The notes under the pieces: model-generated
What the model was told of the DNA's origin: nothing
What the model saw: the letters and a program-made list of their open reading frames with translations, nothing else
Databases searched by the model: none
Assembly (NCBI RefSeq): GCF_900566085.1
Contig: NZ_UPHT01000107.1
Coordinates: forward strand, 1-64,000
DNA length: 64,000 nucleotides
Reading direction: 5' to 3'
Source of the DNA: Mycobacterium attenuatum
Lineage (GTDB): Bacteria; Actinomycetota; Actinomycetes; Mycobacteriales; Mycobacteriaceae
Translations under genes and position numbers: made by a program
Shown: positions 9,193-18,307 of the stretch, piece by piece
How positions within the stretch are numbered: the first letter of the stretch is position 1
Layout of the letters: each line of letters starts with the position of its first letter

Positions 9193-11529
9193 ATGGCTTC
9201 ACTCAGGCTCCTCAGGCTCCTCCTCCTGCTGCTGCCGCTGATGACGGCGCTTGTCGGCCTGGCGCTAACCCATTCGCCGCCTGCGGCTTACGCCGATCCC
9301 CCGGCGTTCGTGATAAGCCCCATCACTCACGTCGACACGCTGATCGGCACCGGCACGGGTGGCGAATCGGTGGGTGAGATCAACAACTTTCCCGGCGCCT
9401 CGGTGCCATTCGGCATGGTGCAGTACTCGCCGGACACCACCGACACGTACGCCGGCTACGACCACGACAACGACCAGTCCACCGGATTCAGCATGACCCA
9501 CGCCTCGGTGGGCTGTCGCGCCTTCGGCGACATCTCAATGTTGCCGACCACCAGCGAGATTGGCCCCGCGCCCTGGGACTACTGGGAGCGGATCGCCCAC
9601 GACGACACCGAAATCGGCGCGCCCGGCTACTATACGGTGCGGTTCCCCGACACCGGCGTGAGCGCGGAACTCACGGCCACCACCCGCACCGGCGTCGGCC
9701 GCTTCAGCTACCCGAACAACGGTCGGCCCGCGCGGTTTCACGTGCGCTCCGGCGCCTTGCTCAAGGGCAACGACGCCGCAACCCTGCGGCTGGGCGACGA
9801 CGGCGCCACGATCACTGGATCGGCAACCACGGGCGGATTCTGCGGCAAGAACAACACCTACACCGTATATTTCGCCATGAAGTTCAGCCGGCCGTTCACC
9901 GGCTACGGCACCTGGGACGGCCACGCGATCTCCCCCGGCGCCCGGTCAGCGGATTCGCCGCTCAGCGGCGGGTACGTGGAGTTCCCGGCCGGCACGATGC
10001 TCGAGGTACGCACGGCACTCTCCTACGTCAGCGTCGACGGCGCCCGGGCAAACCTGGCGGCCGAGGGCGCACAGACCTTCGAGGAGGTACGAGCCGGCGC
10101 CTTGGCCGCGTGGCACGCCGCACTGTCGCGCATCACCGTGGCCGGCGGCGATCGTGGCGATCTTCAAACCTTTTACACCTCCTTGTACCGGTCACTGTTG
10201 CACCCCAACACATTCAACGACGCCGACGGCCGCTACATCGGATTCGACGAAACCATCCACACGGTGGCACGGGGGCATGCCCAGTACGCCAACTTCTCCG
10301 ACTGGGACACCTACCGGTGCCTGGCGGCCTTACAGGCGCTGCTGTTTCCCGACCGAGCCAGCGACATGGCCCAGTCGCTGGTCAACGACGCTGAGCAAAG
10401 CGGAGCGCTGCCGCGCTGGGCGTTGGCGAACGCAGCGACCGGGGAGATGAGCGGGGACAACGCGGTACCGCTGATCGTGAACCTCTATGTCTACGGCGCC
10501 AGGGATTTCGACGCCCGAACGGCATTGCGCTACATGGTGGATGCGGCTACCAACGGCGGTGTCGGGCGGGGTGGTTACGTGGAACGGCCCGGCATTGCCA
10601 GCTATCTCGAGCACGGCTACGCACCCCAGACCCCGGAGTTCGGCACCGATCATGCGATCACCGGTGCGTCGATCACCCTGGAGTGGTCCATCGATGACTT
10701 CACGATTTCCCGGCTCGCCGAGTCGCTGGGTGACACCGCCACGGCCGCCGAATTCCTGAACCGGGCACAGTACTGGCAGCACCTGTTCAATCCCGCCACC
10801 GGTTACCTCTCGCCGCGCAACGCCGAGGGCGCGTTCCCGCCGGGTCCGGGTTTTGTGGAGCCGTTCTGGCGTTTCGGACAGGACGGATACGACGAAGGCA
10901 ACGCCGAGCAATACCTGTGGCTGGTGCCGCACAACGTCGCCGCCCTGGCGGCCACGCTCGGTGGCCGCGAAGCCGCGGCCGACCGGCTCGACCGTTTCGT
11001 GACCGAACTCAACGTGGGCCCCAACAAACCCTTCATGTGGGCCGGCAATGAGCCGGACTTCGGCGTGCCGTGGCTGTACAACTACCTCAGTCAACCGTGG
11101 AAGGCCCAGGAGACCGTCAATCGGATCCGCAGCGAACTGTTCGGTCCCAGGCCTGACGGCGAGCCGGGCAACGACGACCTCGGCGCCCAGTCCAGCTGGT
11201 ACGTCTGGGCCGCACTCGGCCTGTACCCGAGCACCCCGGGAACAGCGATACTCACCGTCAACACACCGCTTTTCGATCGCGCCCAAATCTCGATCCCGCA
11301 GGGCAAATCCATCCGGATCTTCGCCCCGGGCGCATCCGGACCCAACGGCCTGAAGTACATCTCCGGCCTGAGCGTTGACGGCCGGCCCACCGACCGCACG
11401 TTTCTGCCGGAATCGATCATTCGCACCGGTGCCGACCTGACTTTCTCACTCTCCCCCTACCCGGATATGGTCTGGGGCACCGCCGAATCCGCCGCGCCAC
11501 CGTCGTTCGGCGGTGCGCCCCGGCAATGA
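9193..11529 (+). CDS. Secreted GH92 family glycoside hydrolase (alpha-mannosidase type)
   Basis: 778 residues. A signal peptide runs through residues 1-35 (a leucine-rich core ending AAYA before DPPA), so the protein is exported. The mature chain shows GH92 hallmarks: VDTLIGTGTGGESVGEINNF and FPGASVPFGMVQ at the N-terminal beta domain, SMTHASVGCRAFGD, then in the (alpha/alpha)6 barrel YDEGNAEQYLWLVPHN (conserved acid Glu near residue 567), FMWAGNEPDFGVPWLYNY, and GNDDLGAQSSWYVWAALG (catalytic Asp near 658). GH92 enzymes are Ca2+-dependent exo-acting alpha-mannosidases. Possible targets are mannosylated glycans, either of the host or of the cell's own lipoglycans. M. tuberculosis encodes a comparable exported GH92 protein (Rv0584). 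The sugar-kinase fusion starts 213 bp downstream. Confidence 0.9.
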   Translation: MASLRLLRLLLLLLPLMTALVGLALTHSPPAAYADPPAFVISPITHVDTLIGTGTGGESVGEINNFPGASVPFGMVQYSPDTTDTYAGYDHDNDQSTGFSMTHASVGCRAFGDISMLPTTSEIGPAPWDYWERIAHDDTEIGAPGYYTVRFPDTGVSAELTATTRTGVGRFSYPNNGRPARFHVRSGALLKGNDAATLRLGDDGATITGSATTGGFCGKNNTYTVYFAMKFSRPFTGYGTWDGHAISPGARSADSPLSGGYVEFPAGTMLEVRTALSYVSVDGARANLAAEGAQTFEEVRAGALAAWHAALSRITVAGGDRGDLQTFYTSLYRSLLHPNTFNDADGRYIGFDETIHTVARGHAQYANFSDWDTYRCLAALQALLFPDRASDMAQSLVNDAEQSGALPRWALANAATGEMSGDNAVPLIVNLYVYGARDFDARTALRYMVDAATNGGVGRGGYVERPGIASYLEHGYAPQTPEFGTDHAITGASITLEWSIDDFTISRLAESLGDTATAAEFLNRAQYWQHLFNPATGYLSPRNAEGAFPPGPGFVEPFWRFGQDGYDEGNAEQYLWLVPHNVAALAATLGGREAAADRLDRFVTELNVGPNKPFMWAGNEPDFGVPWLYNYLSQPWKAQETVNRIRSELFGPRPDGEPGNDDLGAQSSWYVWAALGLYPSTPGTAILTVNTPLFDRAQISIPQGKSIRIFAPGASGPNGLKYISGLSVDGRPTDRTFLPESIIRTGADLTFSLSPYPDMVWGTAESAAPPSFGGAPRQ

Positions 11530-11742
11530 GCCGGACGCGCGAATTCTCCGGCGAGGACACGGTTTCGGCATTTCCCGGCGCCGGCGCGCAGTGCCAGCCG
11601 TCCAGGAGGCTTCGCCGGGGCCGATGACGGGCGGTGCGCCATCGCGTCGCCGGCGACCCACCAGACGGCGCCGAAGGACTTCAGACCCTACTCGGGATCG
11701 GTGAGCGGTGGTCGAATCAGGTCATAACGCCGGGAGGTCATG

Positions 11743-14700
11743 GTGAATGCGAGCTATCTGATGGCCCTCGACGCCGGGGGCAGCGGGGGGCATTGCCTGC
11801 TCGTCGACGTTGCGGGGGGCGGGTTTACCCGCATCTTCCGGCCATGGACCCACCCGGCCGCGCCCGGAACCGGTGGATTGGGAGCCGATCTCGACTTGGA
11901 GCTGATCTGGCTAAGCCTGGCCTCAGCCGCCCGCGAGGCACTGGCGACTGCCGGCGCCACGCCGGATCACGTGCTGGCCGTGGCGGCGACGAGCATGCGG
12001 CACACCACGGTCGTGCTCGACGCCCACGGCAACGCCCTGTTGGCCACCCCCAACCGTGATGCCCGCGCCGCCGTCGAGGCCATGCAGCTGGCAGGCGAGC
12101 AGGGCAGCGCCCTGTACGCCCGCACCGGGCAATGGCCCTGTCCGCTGGCCAGTGCGGCGCGACTGCGTTGGCTGGCTTCGGCGAACCCTGATGCGTGGGC
12201 GCGCGCGGCCACGGTGATCACGCTCAGCGATTGGATCGCCTACCGCCTGTGTGGCGAATCCGGCAGCGAGCCGTCGCAAGCCAGCTCTACGCTGTTATTC
12301 GATGTGGCACAGCGTGGTTGGGCTACCGACCTGGCCGAACAAGTGGGCATTCCGCCTCGCGTGCTGCCGCCGGTGCGCCCCGCGGGCGCGCAGCTGGGCG
12401 CGGTCACGGCCGAGGCGGCGGAGATCTTCGGCCTGCGCGCCGGGACTCCCGTCGGGGTCGGCGGCGCCGACACCCAGTGCGCCATGCTAGGCGTCGGCGC
12501 TGTGGCGCCGGGACAGGTCGCGGCCGTCGCGGGCAGCTCGGTTCCGGTCCAGTTGGTCCTCGATCGGCCGGTGATCGATCCCCACGAGCGGCTGTGGACC
12601 GGCTGCCATGTGCTGACCGACCGTTGGGTATTGGAGAGCAATGCCGGAGCCATGGGTGAGGCGCTCGACTGGTTGGCGCGCATCCTGTATCCCGAGGCCG
12701 CCCATCCGGTGGCCCGCTTCCTGGCCGAAGCGGGCCTGTCGGAGCCCGGCGCTGCCGGCATCTTGTCCACCCTGGGCGCCGGTGTCATGAATGCGCGTGA
12801 GATGCGGCTTCCGACAGGGACTTTGACTTTGTCACACCTGAGCACGGCCCACGACCTGGAGCGCCGACGCCACCTGGAGCGCGCCGTGGTCGAGGGCATG
12901 GCCTATGCCGTGCGCGCCAACCTCGAGCAGTTGCGGAACGTCGCTGTGACACAGCTGGTGGCGTTCAGCCTCGCCGGCGGGATGTCGCGCAGCGAGGTGT
13001 TCGCGCAGCTGGTCAGTGAGGTCGTCGGGCTACCGGTCGAAGTCGGCGCCACACCGGAGTCCACCGCGCTGGGTGCGGCGGTGTGTGCCGATGTTGCCGC
13101 CGGCGCGTTCGCCGACCTCTCCGAAGGCGCCCAGCGATTCCGCGGGCAGTCGCGCACGGCGCTTCCCGACGGCGAGCGGGTGCGCGCCTACGGCGGCCTC
13201 TACGACGGCTGGCAGAAGTTGCGTGCCGCCGGCGCCGACTCCGAAGCACTTGCGTCACAACTGATCCTGCCTGCCGCGCTCAAGGCGATGAGCGTTGCCG
13301 CGGCCACTGCGCGCCGGCCGCGGCTGCGTCCGCGCATCCTGGTCACGGCCGACATCGACGACGCAGGGCTGGCGGCTTTGCGCGCCCTCGGCGACGTCGA
13401 ATATGCCAGCTTCCGCACGGCGATGCGGCTGCTCACCGGGCCGAGCTTGGTCGAGGCGCTGACCGGGGTGCAGGTGCTCATTACCGAAGTGGACGTGGTG
13501 GACGCCGACGCGATCCGGCGGCTGCCCGAGCTACGGGTCGTCGCCGCGTGCCGGGGCAACGCGGTCAACGTCGATCTCGCAGCATGCACCGTCTTCGGCA
13601 TCCCGGTCCTGTACGCACCCGGGCGCAATGCCGACGCCGTCGCCGACCTGACCCTAGCGTTCCTGCTGATGCTGGCCCGCCGGTTACCTGCGGCGTCGGC
13701 GTTCCTGCATCAGCCCGGCATCGCGGCCGGGGACATGGGCCGGATGGGTCAGGCGTTTGCCAGCCTGCAGGGCAGTGAATTATGTTTCAAGGCAATTGGT
13801 TTGGTCGGCTTCGGTGCGGTGGGACGCGCGGTGACCCGGCGATTACGCGCTTTCGGCGCCCGCGTTCTCGTCTACGACCCGTATGTCGGTGCCGAGCAGA
13901 TCGTGCTGGCCGACGCCGAGCCCGTGTCGTTGGCCGAGCTGCTGGAAGCCAGCGAATTCGTCAGCCTGCATGCAGCGGTGAGCGACCAGTCTCGGGGGAT
14001 GATCGACGCGGCCACACTGGCCCGCATGCGGCCGGGCAGTTACCTGGTCAATACCGCGCGTGCGGCGCTGGTCGATGAGTCGGCCCTGGCCGACGCGTTG
14101 CGCAGCGGGCATCTGGGCGGGGCCGCGCTCGATGTCTTCAGCGTCGAGCCGCCCGGATCGGATCACCCGCTGCTGGCTCTCGACACCGTGATCGCCACGC
14201 CGCACGTCGGCGGCAACACCACCGATGTCGCCGCACACCAGGGCCGCATCATCGCCGCGGACCTGCGTCGGTTACTCGTCGGCGAGACGCCGCACCATGT
14301 CCTGAACCCCGACACCTTGTCCGGCTTCGACTGGAACGCGTCGCGTCCGGCGCCGGCACCCGACGTCGTGGAGGGGCTGGCCAGGCGGCCAGGGCCCGCG
14401 GTGTCGGATCTGCAGATTGACCGGGGTGTCGCCCAGGCGACCGAATCCTCTTCGCCCGCATCGCCTTTGGCAAACACTGCGCAGGTACCGCCCCAGGCGC
14501 GGGAGGGCATGCGGCGCATCCTGGCCGGCTTTGTCGAACGGATCATGCGTGATGCCGCGTTAAATGCTTTTGCCGCAGGCAGATCCGTCACCCTGCAATT
14601 CGCGCTCACTGACGTGGATGTGGTGTTCTTCCTGGAGCTGCGCGACGGGACGATCACCGCTGGCCTGGGCGAGCCTCCGGCGCCCGTTGACGTCGAATTG

Positions 14701-15597
14701 CGCATGCGCGCCGAGATTCTCGACGGGATGTTCACCGGGGCCCTCAATCCCATGCAGGCCGCCATGGGCGGGCGACTCTCATTCAGCGGCGACACCACCA
14801 AAGCCATGGCGTTGCAGGACATGCAGGCCGACCTGGCCCGGCTCTACCAAGAAGCCCGCGCCCAAGCCGGTGATCCCGGTGATCTGGCGGCCATTCCCGA
14901 CGCCACCGCAAGGCCGGCCGGTAGGCCCACCACCGCGGCGCCGACTGCCGCGCCACTCGGGTCGGCCGGAGACATCCGCGACGAATTGCTGCAGACCATG
15001 CACGAGCTCTACACCGCCGAACTCATCACCGCCACCGGCGGCAACGGCAGCGTGCGCATCCCGGGAACCGACGAAATCTGGATCACCCCGAGCCAGATGT
15101 TCAAGGGGGATCTGCGGCCCGAGATCCTGGTCCGCCTCGACCTGGATGGACACGGTCTGGATCCCGGCGCGCCGTCGCCGTCGAGCGAACGCATGATGCA
15201 CTGCCTGGTGTATCGCGCCCGTTCCGACGCTCAGGCCGTGGTGCATGCCCATGCGCCGCACGCCACCATGCTCGTTAACACCGGACTGCCTTTCCTGCCA
15301 GTGTCCACCGAGGCCGCGTTCTTCGGTGACATCCCGCGGGTGCCGTTCATCATGCCGGGAACCGACGAGTTGGCCCACGCCGTGGCCGAGGCCACCCGGG
15401 ATAGCTGGGCGGTGCTCATGCAAAACCACGGGATCCTGGTTGCCGGCCGCAGTCTGCGCCGAGCCGCCGATATGGTCGAAATCATCGACCGCTCAGCCGA
15501 AATCATCCTCGGGTGCTATGCCGTGGGGAAAGAACCGACGACGCTGCCCGACGACGTCGTCGCCATGCTGCAGAAGATGGGCGATCTGATGGCATGA
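11743..15597 (+). CDS. Four-domain fusion: FGGY sugar kinase, 2-hydroxyacid dehydrogenase, SCP2-like domain, class II aldolase
   Basis: One uninterrupted frame of 1284 residues. The GTG at 11743 is preferred because GGAGGT (11733-11738) sits 4 nt before it, whereas the ATG at 11740 is only 1 nt away. Residues 1-495 are an FGGY carbohydrate kinase (DAGGSGGHCLL, GVGGADTQCAMLG, FSLAGGMSRSEVFAQLV). Residues 525-860 are a D-isomer 2-hydroxyacid dehydrogenase (GLVGFGAVGRAVTRRL, VNTARAALVDESAL, TPHVGGNT). Residues 915-1035 look like an SCP2 sterol-carrier fold (VTLQFALTDVDVVFFLEL, AAMGGRLSFSGDTTKAM). Residues 1075-1284 are a FucA/RhaD-type aldolase with Zn ligands in VVHAHAPHA and QNHGILV and Glu in SSERMMH. 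M. tuberculosis encodes xylB-, serA2- and fucA-like proteins as separate neighbouring genes (Rv0727c-Rv0729). Here they are one polypeptide. A phosphorylate-then-cleave sugar route is inferred. Confidence 0.88.
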   Translation: MNASYLMALDAGGSGGHCLLVDVAGGGFTRIFRPWTHPAAPGTGGLGADLDLELIWLSLASAAREALATAGATPDHVLAVAATSMRHTTVVLDAHGNALLATPNRDARAAVEAMQLAGEQGSALYARTGQWPCPLASAARLRWLASANPDAWARAATVITLSDWIAYRLCGESGSEPSQASSTLLFDVAQRGWATDLAEQVGIPPRVLPPVRPAGAQLGAVTAEAAEIFGLRAGTPVGVGGADTQCAMLGVGAVAPGQVAAVAGSSVPVQLVLDRPVIDPHERLWTGCHVLTDRWVLESNAGAMGEALDWLARILYPEAAHPVARFLAEAGLSEPGAAGILSTLGAGVMNAREMRLPTGTLTLSHLSTAHDLERRRHLERAVVEGMAYAVRANLEQLRNVAVTQLVAFSLAGGMSRSEVFAQLVSEVVGLPVEVGATPESTALGAAVCADVAAGAFADLSEGAQRFRGQSRTALPDGERVRAYGGLYDGWQKLRAAGADSEALASQLILPAALKAMSVAAATARRPRLRPRILVTADIDDAGLAALRALGDVEYASFRTAMRLLTGPSLVEALTGVQVLITEVDVVDADAIRRLPELRVVAACRGNAVNVDLAACTVFGIPVLYAPGRNADAVADLTLAFLLMLARRLPAASAFLHQPGIAAGDMGRMGQAFASLQGSELCFKAIGLVGFGAVGRAVTRRLRAFGARVLVYDPYVGAEQIVLADAEPVSLAELLEASEFVSLHAAVSDQSRGMIDAATLARMRPGSYLVNTARAALVDESALADALRSGHLGGAALDVFSVEPPGSDHPLLALDTVIATPHVGGNTTDVAAHQGRIIAADLRRLLVGETPHHVLNPDTLSGFDWNASRPAPAPDVVEGLARRPGPAVSDLQIDRGVAQATESSSPASPLANTAQVPPQAREGMRRILAGFVERIMRDAALNAFAAGRSVTLQFALTDVDVVFFLELRDGTITAGLGEPPAPVDVELRMRAEILDGMFTGALNPMQAAMGGRLSFSGDTTKAMALQDMQADLARLYQEARAQAGDPGDLAAIPDATARPAGRPTTAAPTAAPLGSAGDIRDELLQTMHELYTAELITATGGNGSVRIPGTDEIWITPSQMFKGDLRPEILVRLDLDGHGLDPGAPSPSSERMMHCLVYRARSDAQAVVHAHAPHATMLVNTGLPFLPVSTEAAFFGDIPRVPFIMPGTDELAHAVAEATRDSWAVLMQNHGILVAGRSLRRAADMVEIIDRSAEIILGCYAVGKEPTTLPDDVVAMLQKMGDLMA

Positions 15598-15792
15598 ATC
15601 CGAACGGCGCTGTCGTCGGGTTCGAATGCGTTCCGAGAGTCGATGTCAGGACCTTTGGCCCCTTTCGACCACGCGGCGAACGGCGCACGCTACAGGCATC
15701 GAGGTGGAAAGCAGCCGGGGCGGCGTCCTCATCAGCGATCGGCCCGGCGGCGTCGCCTCCGCCATCGTCGCCACTGCAAGATAGGACGACCC

Positions 15793-17514
15793 ATGACCAC
15801 ACAGGCATCGCTCGACACAGCGGCACTCGATAAGGCGCTCGACGCTGTGCACGCTAATGCGGCCAGCTGGGTCGCCCTTTCGCTTGAAGCCAAGGCGACG
15901 CTGCTGGAGGCGTTACCGCGCAAGGTCCTCAATTTCGCCCCGGAGATGGTGGCCGCGGCCGACAGGGCGAAGGGTGTCGCCTCGACCTCCAGCTGGGTCG
16001 CCGAAGACTGGCTGACCGGCGTGTGGGCTTTCGTCCAAGGCGTCAAGTCGCACGCCCTGGTGCTGAGCCGATTGCGTGCCGGGCAAGCGCCCATCAAGGC
16101 CGGCGCGGTACATACCAGGCCGAACGGCCAGGTCGTCGTCGACGTCTTCCCGGTCACCGTCTACGACCGGTTGCTGCTCAATGGCTACAAGGCGCAGGTC
16201 TGGATCGAGCCGGGCGTCAGCGCCGAGCAGACGCGCCAGGACGCGGCCCGCATGTACCGCGGCGCCGGCTACGACCGCCCGGGGGTGGCGTTGGTCCTCG
16301 GCGCCGGCAATGTGGGAACCATTACGACCCTCGACATCCTCGACCAGTTGTTCGCACAGGGGAACGTGTGCGTCGTGAAGATGAATCCGGTCAACGACTA
16401 CCTCGGCCCGTTCTACGAGAAGATCTTCAATGACTTCGTCTCGCGTGGCTGGTTGCGCTTTGTCTACGGCGGCGCCGACGTCGGTGGCTACCTGGCCCAT
16501 CATCCGAAGGTCGACTCCATTCACATGACGGGTTCGGCGGCAACCTACGACGCGATCGTGTGGGGCAGCGATGCCGAGGCGGCGACTCGTAAGGCCAATA
16601 ACACCCCGTTACTGGACAAGCCGATCTCGGCCGAGCTTGGCGGCCTCAGCCCCGTGATCGTCGTGCCGGGCGACTGGAGCGACGCCGACATCAGGTTCCA
16701 GGCCGAGCACATCGCATCCAGCAAGCTCAACAACGCCGGCCACAACTGCATCGCGACCCAGGTCATGCTTGTGTCGGAGGATTGGCCGCTGGCCGACCAG
16801 CTCATCGCCGAAATTCGTTCCGTCATGCGCGAAGTCGAGCCCCGCCGCACCTACTACCCCCGCTCGCAAGAGAAGACCGAGCAGGCTTGCGAGGGGATGT
16901 GCGGCGCGGAGTTCCTCAGTGGCGACAAGAGCCGCGTGCTCATCTCCGATGTCGACCCGCACAGCGGCGCCAGCATCCTGCGCGACGAGGTATTCGCCGG
17001 CGCCCTCGGAATTGTGCGGCTTCCCGGAGAGACAGCGCGCGAATTCATGCGCAATGCAGTCGATTTCGCCAACGACGTGCTGCCGGGCACGCTAGGCGCG
17101 ACGATCATCATCGACCCGAAGACGAGCCAGGCGAACGCGGCGGCCTTCGACGACGCGATTTCCGGGCTGCGCTACGGCGACATCGGGGTCAACGTGTGGT
17201 CGGCGATGAATTTCTTGTTGGGATACACGCCCTGGGGTGCCTTCCCCGGGCACACCCCGCAGGACATCGGCAGCGGCACCGGGGTGGTGCACAACGCCTT
17301 CCTGTTGCAGCACGTGCAAAAGGCCATCGCCGAGATCCCGTTCCGGCCGTCACCGCGCGCCATCATCGGAGGCGAGTTGACGATATCGCCCAAGCCGGTC
17401 TTTTTCGTCACGAACAAGACCGCGGAGACGACGATCCGCCGGCTGGTCAAGTTCCTGGTGGATGGCAAGCCCACCGCGCTGCCGGGGATCTTTGCGTCGG
17501 CTTTGCGAGGGTGA
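15793..17514 (+). CDS. Aldehyde dehydrogenase superfamily protein
   Basis: 573 residues from the ATG at 15793 with AGGAC 5 nt upstream. An upstream in-frame start at 15643 would add a low-complexity stretch. The Rossmann part shows LVLGAGNVGTITTLD and VVKMNPVNDYLGP. The catalytic region shows the general-base Glu in ISAELGGLSPVIVV and the nucleophile Cys in NAGHNCIATQVM. ALDHs oxidise aldehydes to acids or acyl-CoA with NAD(P)+. The chain is about 70-80 residues longer than classical 490-500 aa enzymes and has an insert-rich C-terminal third (NVWSAMNFLLGYTPWGAFPG). It lies 195 bp after the kinase-aldolase fusion on the same strand and could oxidise the aldehyde released by that aldolase. The substrate is unknown. 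Confidence 0.85.
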   Translation: MTTQASLDTAALDKALDAVHANAASWVALSLEAKATLLEALPRKVLNFAPEMVAAADRAKGVASTSSWVAEDWLTGVWAFVQGVKSHALVLSRLRAGQAPIKAGAVHTRPNGQVVVDVFPVTVYDRLLLNGYKAQVWIEPGVSAEQTRQDAARMYRGAGYDRPGVALVLGAGNVGTITTLDILDQLFAQGNVCVVKMNPVNDYLGPFYEKIFNDFVSRGWLRFVYGGADVGGYLAHHPKVDSIHMTGSAATYDAIVWGSDAEAATRKANNTPLLDKPISAELGGLSPVIVVPGDWSDADIRFQAEHIASSKLNNAGHNCIATQVMLVSEDWPLADQLIAEIRSVMREVEPRRTYYPRSQEKTEQACEGMCGAEFLSGDKSRVLISDVDPHSGASILRDEVFAGALGIVRLPGETAREFMRNAVDFANDVLPGTLGATIIIDPKTSQANAAAFDDAISGLRYGDIGVNVWSAMNFLLGYTPWGAFPGHTPQDIGSGTGVVHNAFLLQHVQKAIAEIPFRPSPRAIIGGELTISPKPVFFVTNKTAETTIRRLVKFLVDGKPTALPGIFASALRG

Positions 17515-17570
17515 TGGGCTCGTCGGAGGCTCGGGGCGCTTGCCGCGGGCCGATGGTAGTTACCGCTGTA

Positions 17571-17601
17571 GGAAGTCGAAGTCGACGCGACTTCGACTTC
17601 C
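17571..17601 (+). terminator. Perfect 14-bp hairpin after the aldehyde dehydrogenase gene
   Basis: GGAAGTCGAAGTCG (17571-17584), a 3-nt loop ACG, and the exact reverse complement at 17588-17601. It lies 56 bp past the stop codon and lacks a U-tract. That fits the tract-less hairpin terminators proposed for mycobacteria, or an mRNA-end stabiliser. Confidence 0.55.
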
Positions 17602-17857
17602 TCGCCGGACATCGTGCCCAAGTCGCGTTTCGGGGGCGGTGGGGCAAATACTGTTGGCGCAGGGCGGACGCAACTGAAAGAGCCTCAACTCAGTGCAGCC
17701 TGCTGGCTATGTGAATTGCTGCGACTTGAGTCGCCAGTATCCGATTCGAATGCGTTTGCCGGCAATCATTTTGGAGTGCCGGTGATTGTGCGATCAGCAA
17801 ACGCGGCGTAGGCTCCGTCCCACAGGGTCGGGCATCCTCACAAGGAGCGGATCGACG

Positions 17858-18106
17858 ATGATTCGTAAATTGCTGGTATGTGTAGCAATCACCGCCGTGC
17901 CTTGGGGCATCGCCCTCGGCGCCGCCCCGGTAGCACGGACCGAGCCTGCCGAGGCGAATTGCACCGAGCTGAGCTCAACCGGCAGCTGCGTCTACAAGAA
18001 CTGCACCGACGCGCACGCGCACGGCAGATGCAACATCCCCAGCGACGATCCGGCCTACTGCCCGAGGCAGGACCGTGACAACGATGGCCTCGCCTGCGAG
18101 TGCTAA
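17858..18106 (+). CDS. Small secreted Excalibur-domain protein
   Basis: 82 residues from the ATG at 17858, with AAGGAG about 10 nt upstream. The signal peptide is MIRKLLVCVAITAVPWGIAL followed by GAAPVARTEPAEA. The mature part carries the Excalibur pattern: YKNCTDAHAHGRCNIP, then DPAYCPRQDRDNDGLACEC, with the DxDxDG loop and the terminal Cys-Glu. The domain is thought to bind calcium outside the cell. It is a better-conserved relative of the protein at 8717-8929, and the two bracket the carbohydrate block, probably by chance. The gene stands alone, with the broken kinase starting about 200 bp downstream. Confidence 0.8.
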   Translation: MIRKLLVCVAITAVPWGIALGAAPVARTEPAEANCTELSSTGSCVYKNCTDAHAHGRCNIPSDDPAYCPRQDRDNDGLACEC

Positions 18107-18307
18107 CCGTTCTCCGTTTCCTGCATTCGGTCGCCCGAGCGGTGTTGCCGACTGTCAACGGTCGACCTGAGTCAGTCCTCGCGCAAGAGGCAATCGGAGC
18201 CGAACGCCGATGAGCCTTGTCGGCACCACAAGCAAAGCTGACTCGCCAAACATCCGTGCAGTCCGATCTGCCCGAGAAGGACTCACCAGGGCGAAGGAGG
18301 GATTGCC

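Noticed and set aside
13083..13778. Long alternative-frame ORFs inside the fusion gene
   Set aside because: These are shadows of the high-GC coding frame, arginine/alanine-rich and without motifs.
15618..15640. GGTTCGAATGC resembling a tRNA T-arm (also a TTCGAATGC near 17745)
   Set aside because: No matching acceptor, D- or anticodon arms are found around either site.
17614..17811. 65-aa plus-strand ORF between the hairpin and the Excalibur gene
   Set aside because: No ribosome site or family. The promoter of the Excalibur gene is expected here.
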